17,060 nt of DNA from Anaerolineaceae bacterium (GTDB lineage: Bacteria; Chloroflexota; Anaerolineae; Anaerolineales; Anaerolineaceae): the NCBI GenBank assembly GCA_027348305.1, contig DAIEPS010000017.1, forward strand, positions 1-17,060, read 5' to 3'. Both the position numbers and the translations under genes were made by a program. Every line of letters begins with the position of its first letter. Position 1 is the stretch's first letter. This document shows positions 1 to 5,957 of this stretch, in pieces. The notes below the pieces were generated by a model. The model saw only the letters and a list, made by a program, of their open reading frames with translations. It made no database searches and was not told where the DNA came from.

Positions 1-1531
1 CGATCGCAGTAATGACATCGCCGCCGATCATGACACGTTTTGCATTGATGATCACCGGTTTGTAGCTTCCGATGAGTCCGGCCATGTCAGCAGGTCCGCC
101 GGTAACCACTTCCTGAAGCAAAACACCTTTTTGATCAGCAGGCAGCCCCATTTCTTTTGCGATGGCAGAGGTCATGGGAGTTACCGCAATACCCATCCAG
201 GCTGATGTGGAGGAATTACTCTGTGAAGAGGGATTGGTCTGGCTTGAAACCTGCTCGACGGTGCTTGGGCGGGCCATCACAATTGCTTCAAGTGTTTTCT
301 CGGAACCATCTCTCAGGACGGTAAGTTTTACGGGTTGCCCGACTTCGGTATCGCTGGAGAGGTAAGAGATCAAATCGTCGATTGAGTTGAGTGCCTGTCC
401 GTCGATGGCGGTGATGATGTCGCCGCCGACCTTGGTATCGACACCGTTAAGGGTGACATCTTTACTGCTGCCAACCAGTCCGGCTTTATCAGCAGGGCCG
501 TCTTTGGCAACTGCGACAACCAATACGCCACGTTGATTGCTATCTACGTTCATGGCGGTGGCCAGGTCAGGGGTCAGGGTGGTGCCGGTTATTCCGAGGT
601 AAGCGTGTTCATACTTACCAGTCTTGATCAAAGCGGGGATGACCTTGTTGACGGTGCTTGAGGGGATGGCGAAGCCGATGCCTGCATTTGAACCCGAAGA
701 GGATTCGATGGCGGCGGTGACGCCGATAAGTTGACCTTGGTCATTCACCAGCACACCACCTGAATTGCCGGGGTTGATCGGGGCATCGGTTTGGATGATG
801 TCAGGGATGGTGTAAGAAGTTGCGGCAGTCTGATCTGTTGGCAGCGATCGACCCAGGGCACTGACAATGCCAACAGTCATAGTGTTTTCAAGTCCATACG
901 GATTACCGATGGCGATCGCCACCTGCCCAACTTTTACATCGGTGGATTCTGATGAGGTTATCGGATGGAGCGTTCCCTTGTAATCAACGAGTTGGATGAC
1001 GGCCAGGTCGCTGTTGACATCCGTGCCAACCACTTTGGCATTGGCGATGGTGCCGTCAGAGAATTTCACCTGGATTTTATCCGCGTTAGCGACCACATGG
1101 TTGTTGGTCACGATGTAACCATCATTGTTCCAGACGAAACCGGAACCAAGCGCTTGTGTAGGCTGGCTTGGCGTTTGTTGATTGGGGGAGGACGGTGATC
1201 CAAAATAGAACTGGAAGCCGGGAATGTTGGCAAACGGGTTATCCGTAGTGGAATTGCTGGCAGCCTGTGCTTTTTCAATCACCTGAATATTGACCACGGA
1301 TGGATTGACTTTAGCGTAGATATCTTCAAGTGCTGTCTGGTATGTGGAGAGTGATGCCAATACGGGGTTTGCGTTAGTGGTCGTAGCTGCTGTGTTTTGC
1401 TGCGGCTGTTCGGTTTGCACTGCCTGGGTTGGAGCAGCGGCAATAGTTTTTGCAGTGGTCACACCACAGGCGGAGAGAGAGATCGCCAGAATGAGAAAGA
1501 TTGAAAGTGCAGATATTTTTCTTGTGTTCAT
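1..1531 (-). CDS. htrA: HtrA/DegP-family serine protease lipoprotein with two PDZ domains (C-terminus beyond window)
   Basis: A secreted trypsin-like protease that would degrade or refold damaged proteins outside the cytoplasmic membrane. The frame runs open from ATG 1531 to the left edge, giving about 510 visible residues and no stop. The N-terminus is a lipoprotein signal with lipobox LSAC (Cys22), followed by a Thr/Ala/Gln-rich linker. The protease domain spans about residues 90-300 with the full triad: His145 in GYIVTNNHVV, Asp175 in NSDLAVIQL and Ser257 in NPGNSGG. PDZ1 starts near Tyr311 (YLGI) and PDZ2 near Trp445 (WMGIAV); PDZ2 is cut by the window edge. An AGGAGGC ribosome site lies 5 bases before the ATG. 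Upstream on the same strand, past a DUF559 gene, is a two-component system, which fits CpxR/CssR-like control of an HtrA. The protease assignment is firm; the stress role is inferred from the family and context. Confidence 0.95.
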   Translation of the reverse strand, partial: MNTRKISALSIFLILAISLSACGVTTAKTIAAAPTQAVQTEQPQQNTAATTTNANPVLASLSTYQTALEDIYAKVNPSVVNIQVIEKAQAASNSTTDNPFANIPGFQFYFGSPSSPNQQTPSQPTQALGSGFVWNNDGYIVTNNHVVANADKIQVKFSDGTIANAKVVGTDVNSDLAVIQLVDYKGTLHPITSSESTDVKVGQVAIAIGNPYGLENTMTVGIVSALGRSLPTDQTAATSYTIPDIIQTDAPINPGNSGGVLVNDQGQLIGVTAAIESSSGSNAGIGFAIPSSTVNKVIPALIKTGKYEHAYLGITGTTLTPDLATAMNVDSNQRGVLVVAVAKDGPADKAGLVGSSKDVTLNGVDTKVGGDIITAIDGQALNSIDDLISYLSSDTEVGQPVKLTVLRDGSEKTLEAIVMARPSTVEQVSSQTNPSSQSNSSTSAWMGIAVTPMTSAIAKEMGLPADQKGVLLQEVVTGGPADMAGLIGSYKPVIINAKRVMIGGDVITAI

Positions 1532-1585
1532 GTGAAGCCTCCTATTTAGATACGTGGAGGATATCACCAGGGTGCACCTGCTGTC

Positions 1586-1625
1586 TTTATAAAAAGTTTA
1601 TTGAATGCTTAAGGTGAGCTTAAGG
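1586..1625 (-). promoter_or_regulatory. Putative htrA promoter with 11-bp-spaced direct repeat
   Basis: Read on the minus strand, two identical CCTTAAGC octamers (1625-1618 and 1614-1607) start exactly 11 bases apart. The promoter-proximal copy covers the -35 position (CCTTAA, 1614-1609), and 17 bases later comes TATAAA (1591-1586) as a -10. The predicted transcript would start near 1579, about 48 bases before the htrA ATG. Tandem half-sites one helical turn apart at the -35 are the usual arrangement for OmpR/PhoB-type activators, and such a regulator is encoded at 3822-4511. The repeat is seen directly; the regulator assignment is inference. Confidence 0.5.
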
Positions 1626-1650
1626 AGGTGGAAAGAGAGAATATCTACTG

Positions 1651-1761
1651 GACCCCTCACCCCCGCCCCTCTCACCCTCGTCTCCCTCACCAGACCCCTT
1701 CACTCCCGCCCCTCTCCCAGGCTTGGGAGAGGGGTGCAGGGGAGAGGGTGTAGGGGTGAGG
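1651..1761. repeat. GC-rich palindromic repeat, left copy, with duplicated 5' arm
   Basis: An extrapolated long palindrome fills most of the gap between htrA and the DUF559 gene. The core is an 11-bp perfect stem (CCCCTCTCCCA, 1709-1719, with its complement at 1724-1734) around a 4-base loop. Outer C-rich and G-rich arms extend the foldback imperfectly to a CCTCACCCC/GGGGTGAGG pair at the ends. The 5' arm occurs twice, at 1651-1677 and again, slightly diverged, at 1693-1719, so the element has an internal tandem duplication. The sequence begins GACCCCTCACCCC, exactly as the copy at 2236. The rest of the gap (1532-1650 and 1762-1841) holds the htrA promoter and AT-rich sequence; I see no other gene. 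Confidence 0.8.
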
Positions 1762-1841
1762 AAATATAAAAGTAATAAATTTGAAAACGGATATCAAATA
1801 ATTATTGAACTGAGATTACATTTGGCAAGTTGGGGAAATCA

Positions 1842-2213
1842 ATGGCATCATCTGAATTGATCGAGCGATGTCGTGAACTGCGGAAAAATCCCACGAAGGC
1901 TGAAGCGCTTTTATGGGAGCATTTGCATAAAAAACAAATCAAAAACCTCAAAATTCGAAGACAACACCCAATATGCGGATTTATTCTTGATTTTTATTGT
2001 GTCGAAGCCCGATTAGGAATTGAACTCGATGGCTCGGTCCATTCAAAGCAAGAACAATCCGATTATGATGATGCGCGTACTTTAGAATTATCCGATTATG
2101 ATGTAAAAATATTGCGTTTTTGGAATTCAGAAGTAATTATGAATGTAGAAAAGGTTGTGGACCGAATATGTGTTGAAATTGATTCGCGAATTATGAGTTT
2201 TAAAACAAATTAA
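1842..2213 (+). CDS. DUF559-domain protein (Vsr-like endonuclease fold)
   Basis: A 123-residue single-domain protein of the DUF559 family, which belongs to the PD-(D/E)XK/Vsr-like nuclease superfamily. Family hallmarks are present in order: LRKNPTKAEALLW (residues 13-25, with Glu21), RRQHPICGFILDFYC (39-53, with Asp50), IELDGSVH (60-67, with Glu61, Asp63 and His67) and LRFWNSEV (91-98). I chose the ATG at 1842 over an in-frame TTG at 1830 because family members start close to this point; the ribosome site (GGGGAAA) is weak. The gene is visibly more AT-rich than its neighbours, is opposite in strand to the genes around it, and has a GC-rich palindrome on either side. That points to a horizontally moving or repeat-associated unit. 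Family membership is firm; the DNA target and biological role are unknown. Confidence 0.88.
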   Translation: MASSELIERCRELRKNPTKAEALLWEHLHKKQIKNLKIRRQHPICGFILDFYCVEARLGIELDGSVHSKQEQSDYDDARTLELSDYDVKILRFWNSEVIMNVEKVVDRICVEIDSRIMSFKTN

Positions 2214-2235
2214 CCCTTTCTATTACAATTTCTTT

Positions 2236-2284
2236 GACCCCTCACCCCACCCCCTCTCCATCCACGGGATGGAGAGGGGCGGTG
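2236..2284. repeat. GC-rich palindromic repeat, right copy flanking the DUF559 gene
   Basis: A perfect 13-bp stem, CCCCTCTCCATCC (2251-2263) with its complement (2267-2279), closes a 3-base loop. It is preceded by GACCCCTCACCCC (2236-2248), identical to the start of the left copy at 1651-1663 and in the same orientation. It lies 22 bases after the DUF559 stop and could also act as a transcription barrier between that gene and the oppositely oriented kinase gene. No poly-T run follows, so a classical terminator is unlikely. The remainder of the gap to 2388 is AT-rich with no gene visible. Confidence 0.8.
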
Positions 2285-2388
2285 AACAGTCGGAGTCAAA
2301 ATTGAAGATTATTCACTTTAATTCACCACAAAGTTAAGTATTTCAACCTTTTTACAGTTCAGTATTGATCGAAATAAAGTGTAAATAA

Positions 2389-3822
2389 TTAATCCTTTTG
2401 TTGATTATCCGTTTTCAGTGGCAGCCAGACCTCGAAGGTGCTGCCGCTGCCAGGCCTGGAGGTGACTTCAAGCGTGCCGTCGTGGGCTTCGGTAAGGTCC
2501 TTGGCGATGGAAAGTCCCAACCCCATGCCCTGTTTGATGCGGCGGCCCTGTTCCCCCCTGAAAAAGGGCAGGAACACCTTTTTCATTTCGTCCGGCTGGA
2601 TGCCCACCCCTGTATCACGGATGACGAGGTGGAATTTTTCAGCTTCAATCGCGGCGGCAACACTGACGCTGCCGCCCGGTTTGGTGTATTTGACGGCGTT
2701 GCTCAACAAATTGCCCACCACCTGCGCCATGCGGTCGGGATCCATCTTGACGACGGAGATGTTGGGATCGATGTTTTCCGTCCAGTCGAGGCCTTTTTCC
2801 TGGGCAAGGAGCTGCCACGAACGCAGTACACCCGGCAGCCACTGCTGCACCTCCACTGGATGGATATCCAGCTCAAGCGCGCCGACGGACTGGTCGTAAA
2901 GGTGGGAAAGGTCATCCAGAAGGTGCTGAAGGCGCAGTGTTTCGGCATCCATGCCGAGGGTGAGATCCTTGTAGAGCACGGGGTCTTTATCAGCGCCGGT
3001 CTCAAGCGCATGGATGGCTGAGCGGATGGAGCCGAGGGGGCGTCCCAATTCGTGCACCAGGTTGGCCAGCAACTGGCGCCGTGATTTTTCGTGGGTATCC
3101 AGTTCAGCGACGAGGAAATTAACCGCCTGAGCCTGGGATTGAAGCTCTTCGGGGCCTTTTTCTTCGAGCGGCACATGGCTGCGCCCGACGGCCAGGTCGT
3201 AAATGGCCCGGGTCACTTTGGTAATTGGCCGGCTGATGCGGATGGCCAGCCCGGCGCTGATCAATGCACTGATCACCAGCCCCAGCAGCACAATCAAAAT
3301 GATCTGCCAGCGCAGTTCATCAAAGATCTGATACAACGATTCCACCCGGTAGGTAAGCCTGACGATGCCGATGACGGCGCTGCTGGAATCCACCACGGGT
3401 TCATAGACATCCACAAGCGTTTCTTTCATCCGGATGATGGAATAGGAGGTCAGGGCGATCTCGCGCCCACTTTGAGCGCTGATTACACCCTTGGAATTAA
3501 CCGCGACCGCGTTCGCATAATCTGCTGGATCAGTAGAGTAGAGCGGTCTGCCGGTGGGATCCAGGAACATGACCTTGATCGACGGATCCAACTGCACACG
3601 TGAGATCAGGTTCTCAAACAAAATGGGGTTGCCCCATAGTTCGTATTCCGCACTGCTGATCTCTGACAACAGCCTGGCATCACCCAGCAGGGTATTGGCG
3701 AACTTGGGGATCAGGAAGCGGCTTTCAAGGCCGAAGATCAAGAGAATGCCCATCAGGGGCATCACGATCAACAGCACGAGAAGCTGACTGAAGATCATTC
3801 TGCGTTGGATCGTGCGAAACAT
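2389..3822 (-). CDS. Membrane sensor histidine kinase (HAMP-HisKA-HATPase)
   Basis: The sensor partner of the response regulator encoded just upstream. The 477-residue protein has a transmembrane helix at about 9-30, an extracytoplasmic sensor region at 31-170, a second helix at about 171-193, HAMP at about 194-245, HisKA with phospho-acceptor His257, and a HATPase domain with N-box NLLSN (371-375), G1 DTGVG (403-407), F-box FLPFF and G2 GMGLGL (432-437). All ATP-binding boxes are intact. The H-box reads HELGRP rather than the usual HELRTP; the Thr/Asn that supports phosphatase activity in this class is Arg261. The start ATG shares one base with the stop of the regulator gene (TAATG), and a GGGAGG ribosome site lies inside that gene, so the two are translationally coupled. 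The signal sensed is not evident. Confidence 0.95.
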   Translation of the reverse strand: MFRTIQRRMIFSQLLVLLIVMPLMGILLIFGLESRFLIPKFANTLLGDARLLSEISSAEYELWGNPILFENLISRVQLDPSIKVMFLDPTGRPLYSTDPADYANAVAVNSKGVISAQSGREIALTSYSIIRMKETLVDVYEPVVDSSSAVIGIVRLTYRVESLYQIFDELRWQIILIVLLGLVISALISAGLAIRISRPITKVTRAIYDLAVGRSHVPLEEKGPEELQSQAQAVNFLVAELDTHEKSRRQLLANLVHELGRPLGSIRSAIHALETGADKDPVLYKDLTLGMDAETLRLQHLLDDLSHLYDQSVGALELDIHPVEVQQWLPGVLRSWQLLAQEKGLDWTENIDPNISVVKMDPDRMAQVVGNLLSNAVKYTKPGGSVSVAAAIEAEKFHLVIRDTGVGIQPDEMKKVFLPFFRGEQGRRIKQGMGLGLSIAKDLTEAHDGTLEVTSRPGSGSTFEVWLPLKTDNQQKD

Positions 3823-4511
3823 TATTCGCCTCCCGAAAATTTATAACCCACACCGCGGACCGTGAGGATCAATGAAGGATGATTGGGGTCAAATTCCAAT
3901 TTTTCGCGCAGCCAGCGGATATGCACGTAGACCACCTGGGGTTCACCGGCATATTCCGCGCCCCAAATCTGCGACAATATCTCGGATGTGGATTTCACCT
4001 GGTTTTGGTCGCGTGCGAGCAGATACAACAAGTCAAATTCACGCGGACTCAGATCAAGCGTTTTACTTTTCAGCCTGGCCGTGTGGGTGGCCGGGTCCAT
4101 GAATAGTGCGCCCGCCTGAACGGGGCCGGAAGCAGCCAGTTCAGCAGTTGGTGATGCTCTGCGCAGTACCGCCTTAATGTGGGCGAGCAGCACATCATGG
4201 TCAAAGGGTTTGGTGATGTAATCATCCGCGCCGAGCTCGAGGCCGACGACTTCGTCCAGTTCACGGCGGCGGGCGGTGACGAAGATCACAGGGATGGGCG
4301 AGATGGATTTGATCTGCTTGATAGCATCCAGGCCGTCCATTTCAGGCAGGCCGATATCCAAAAGAACCAGGTCGGGGGGGGACTTGCGGACGATCTCAAG
4401 GCCGTCTTCAGCGTTGGCCGCGGTAAAGGCTTTGTAACCGGCCTGTTCGAGGTTATAGGCCATGCTGCGCCGCATGAGGGTATCGTCGTCAATGACCAAT
4501 ATTTTTTTCAT
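3822..4511 (-). CDS. OmpR/PhoB-family response regulator
   Basis: A 229-residue DNA-binding regulator. The receiver domain (1-115) has the acidic pocket Asp8-Asp10, phospho-acceptor Asp52 in LLDIGLPEMDG, Thr79 and Lys101 (KPF). The C-terminal winged helix (about 130-227) includes LSPREFDLLYLLA, the recognition-helix region VYVHIRWLREKLE and the closing RGVGYKF hairpin. It is the first gene of a two-gene operon with the histidine kinase. No Shine-Dalgarno is seen before the ATG, and a TATAAT sits only 8 bases upstream, so the mRNA may be leaderless. A plausible target is htrA, whose promoter carries an 11-bp direct repeat; that link is inference. Confidence 0.96.
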   Translation of the reverse strand: MKKILVIDDDTLMRRSMAYNLEQAGYKAFTAANAEDGLEIVRKSPPDLVLLDIGLPEMDGLDAIKQIKSISPIPVIFVTARRRELDEVVGLELGADDYITKPFDHDVLLAHIKAVLRRASPTAELAASGPVQAGALFMDPATHTARLKSKTLDLSPREFDLLYLLARDQNQVKSTSEILSQIWGAEYAGEPQVVYVHIRWLREKLEFDPNHPSLILTVRGVGYKFSGGE

Positions 4512-4519
4512 CAGTCCGT

Positions 4520-4561
4520 ATTATACGTCCATCACGATGCAGAAGCGAATCTTTTTTCGCT
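4520..4561 (-). promoter_or_regulatory. Promoter of the two-component operon, probably leaderless
   Basis: On the minus strand a perfect TATAAT (4525-4520) lies 8 bases before the regulator ATG at 4511. That puts the expected start point within about two bases of the start codon. TTCGCT (4549-4544) lies 18 bases upstream of it as a weak -35. A 6-bp inverted repeat AGCGAA/TTCGCT (4544-4549 and 4556-4561) overlaps the -35 and may be an operator. Confidence 0.5.
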
Positions 4562-4658
4562 TGGAGAGTGGATAACTTCTTCTTTGAATTGAAATCATCA
4601 TATTTTCATAAGCAGTCTTTTTTTCAATGTATTCCACATATGAATTATTGGCTTCCTC

Positions 4659-4723
4659 TTGACAAGTCCACTACTGCGTGCTACTATATAGCAGTAGTAA
4701 GTAATACTGCATACAAGTACTAC
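4659..4723 (+). promoter_or_regulatory. Consensus promoter with overlapping dyads (probable PadR operator)
   Basis: TTGACA (4659-4664) and TACTAT (4682-4687) are separated by exactly 17 bases, a near-ideal housekeeping promoter. Overlaid on it are an 8-bp inverted repeat ACTACTGC (4670-4677) / GCAGTAGT (4691-4698) around the -10, a smaller TGCTA/TAGCA dyad (4679-4683 and 4689-4693), and a further GTAGTA/TACTAC pair (4694-4699 and 4718-4723) across the start region. Dyads covering the -10 of a PadR gene's own promoter are typical of autorepression. The dyads are seen; binding by this PadR is inference. Confidence 0.7.
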
Positions 4724-4741
4724 AGAATAGAAAGGATGGTT

Positions 4742-5071
4742 ATGATAGAGAATCTAACGGAAATGCTAAAAGGAGTATTAGAGGGTTGTGTGCTTGAAAT
4801 CATAAGCCGCAAAGAAACCTACGGTTACGAGATCACGCGGCAATTGAATGCCCTCGGCTTCTCGGATGTTGTGGAAGGGACTGTTTATACGATCCTGATC
4901 CGGCTTGAAAACAACAAGCTGGTGGATACAACCAAAAAACCTTCCGACTTGGGTCCCCCCCGGAAATTCTTTGCACTCAACGATGCAGGACGTGAGGAGC
5001 TCAGGCGGTTCTGGGAAAAATGGGAGTTCGTATCATCAAAGATCAACGAGTTAAAGGAGAAAAAATCATGA
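4742..5071 (+). CDS. PadR-family transcriptional repressor
   Basis: A 109-residue winged-helix repressor, the normal length for short PadR proteins. It starts MIENLTEMLKGVLEGCVLEI and shows the family pattern ETYGYEITRQL (recognition region), VVEGTVYTILIRLENNKLV (wing approach) and GPPRKFFALNDAGREEL, followed by a C-terminal dimer helix ending KEKKS. I chose ATG 4742 because AAAGGA lies 5 bases before it; an in-frame ATG at 4736 would overlap that site, and further upstream the frame is promoter DNA. Members of this family release DNA on binding drugs or other aromatic ligands and commonly control neighbouring transporters. The gene leads a cassette with two DUF1048 genes (stop and next start overlap as ATGA) and a DrrAB-type ABC exporter. 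Confidence 0.93.
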   Translation: MIENLTEMLKGVLEGCVLEIISRKETYGYEITRQLNALGFSDVVEGTVYTILIRLENNKLVDTTKKPSDLGPPRKFFALNDAGREELRRFWEKWEFVSSKINELKEKKS

Positions 5072-5436
5072 ATTTCTGGGAAAAGATCACAGGCAGCGAC
5101 ATGACTAGGGCCTGGAAAACTTATCAATCGCGAGTAAAAAAACTTCCGGTTGAATATCAAACAGCGTGGGAACAGATAACCACCAATTTCTGGCCCCACT
5201 CAGATTTCACCGGCCGCAACCTGATGCCAATTCTTGATGGTGTGCTTGGTTTGCTTGAAGAATCGGCGGTGGAGGGTCAGAGTATCCACGAAGTTTTAGG
5301 TGATGATATCAAAGGCTTTTGTTCAGCACTGGCTGGCGAAGAAGGGGCAATGTCGTATCGCGACAAGTGGCGTGAGGAACTCAATAATAATGTAGCAAAA
5401 AAACTGAGCAAATTTGGAGGTCAAAGTGAAAATTAA
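5068..5436 (+). CDS. DUF1048 family protein, copy 1
   Basis: A soluble 122-residue protein of the DUF1048 family, of unknown biochemical function but commonly encoded next to PadR repressors. It starts at ATG 5068, overlapping the PadR stop (ATGA), with AAGGAG 8 bases upstream. Family features include WKTYQSRVKKLPVEYQ near residues 15-30, a central acidic helix (GVLGLLEESAVEG) and GDDIKGFCSALA. It is predicted mostly helical, with no signal peptide or membrane segment. It is clearly paralogous to the next gene, sharing the RVK-LP-YQ motif, the -LFEE/LLEE- helix and the -FC- segment. Tight coupling to the repressor suggests a joint regulatory or ligand-related role; this is inference from position only. 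Confidence 0.85.
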   Translation: MNFWEKITGSDMTRAWKTYQSRVKKLPVEYQTAWEQITTNFWPHSDFTGRNLMPILDGVLGLLEESAVEGQSIHEVLGDDIKGFCSALAGEEGAMSYRDKWREELNNNVAKKLSKFGGQSEN

Positions 5437-5776
5437 TGACATCATTGAAGGGAAAAAAGCCTGGCGGGCGCATATGTCACGAGTCAAAGCGCTGCCGCAA
5501 GATTATCAAATTGTTTACAAAGAGATTCGAAAGTACCTTTATAAAATTGGTCCAGTTGAACCAACGGATGGGACAGGTCTGCTCTTTGGGATCATCGATC
5601 TATTTGAAGAAGGTGCAGCCCTCGGGAAAGGCGTTCTCGAAGTGACAGGCAGAGACGTTGCTGCATTCTGCGACGACCTTCTTAAAGGGTCAAAAACTTA
5701 CGCAGACATTTATCAGGAATCTGTTAACCAGGAAGTTAATAAAGCCATGAAAAACGCTGCGGGCAAATCAAAATAA
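5426..5776 (+). CDS. DUF1048 family protein, copy 2
   Basis: A 116-residue paralogue of the preceding gene. I chose GTG 5426 because GGAGG lies 5 bases upstream; a TTG at 5414 in the same frame would overlap that site. The gene overlaps the end of copy 1 by 11 bases, so translation is probably coupled. The conserved blocks are AWRAHMSRVKALPQDYQ (about residues 11-27), IIDLFEEGAALGKGVLEV and GRDVAAFCDDLL, aligning with the same order in copy 1. No cofactor or catalytic motif can be recognised. Divergence of the two copies suggests a heteromeric pair rather than recent duplication, but that is speculative. Confidence 0.85.
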   Translation: MKINDIIEGKKAWRAHMSRVKALPQDYQIVYKEIRKYLYKIGPVEPTDGTGLLFGIIDLFEEGAALGKGVLEVTGRDVAAFCDDLLKGSKTYADIYQESVNQEVNKAMKNAAGKSK

Positions 5777-5957
5777 AAGGATGGCGGTTATGATCCATGT
5801 AAATATGATCTAGTCTCATTCCATCCCATTTATTCACAATTAAATCGCTGATCAGTGGGTCTGAACCCCACTGAAGGTAAGGCAAGCGCTTTCTCTCAAC
5901 GAGAAAACGGTGGTTTAGTGCACCCTGTTGATAAAAAAATTTAGAAAGGATAATCTA
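5777..5957 (+). other. Untranslated stretch with two hairpins before the ABC genes
   Basis: No gene is supported in these 181 bases. Two hairpins are visible: an 8-bp perfect stem TCAGTGGG (5852-5859) / CCCACTGA (5867-5874), and TTTCTC (5890-5895) / GAGAAA (5901-5906). Neither is followed by a poly-T tract, so they are not clear terminators. They could form a leader controlling the downstream ABC genes or an mRNA-processing site. Just after the DUF1048 stop, the bases around 5776-5796 resemble the ribosome site and start of padR (AAAGGATGG..GTTATGAT) but lead to only seven codons. Confidence 0.45.

Noticed and set aside
965..1198. Plus-strand open frame over the htrA region
   Set aside because: It lies opposite the catalytic His/Asp region of HtrA; the minus-strand frame is clearly the coding one.
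1651..1761. Possible CRISPR-like array of C-rich repeats
   Set aside because: Only two diverged arm copies with a 15-base gap are present, forming a foldback; there are no regular repeats, spacers or cas genes.
2351..2385. TTTACA/TGTAAA inverted repeat as a terminator for the histidine kinase gene
   Set aside because: A 6-bp AT-rich stem with a 23-base loop is too weak to support a terminator call.
2398..3021. Long plus-strand open frame (207 codons) opposite the histidine kinase
   Set aside because: It is antisense to conserved kinase domains, its translation shows no family pattern, and the minus-strand frame has every kinase motif.
4568..4741. N-terminal extension of PadR from an upstream start
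   Set aside because: These codons run through the -35/-10 promoter and dyads; AAAGGA and family length place the start at 4742.
5790..5813. Seven-codon open frame after the second DUF1048 gene
   Set aside because: It is too short to defend as a leader peptide and has no distinctive codon content; kept only as part of the untranslated region.
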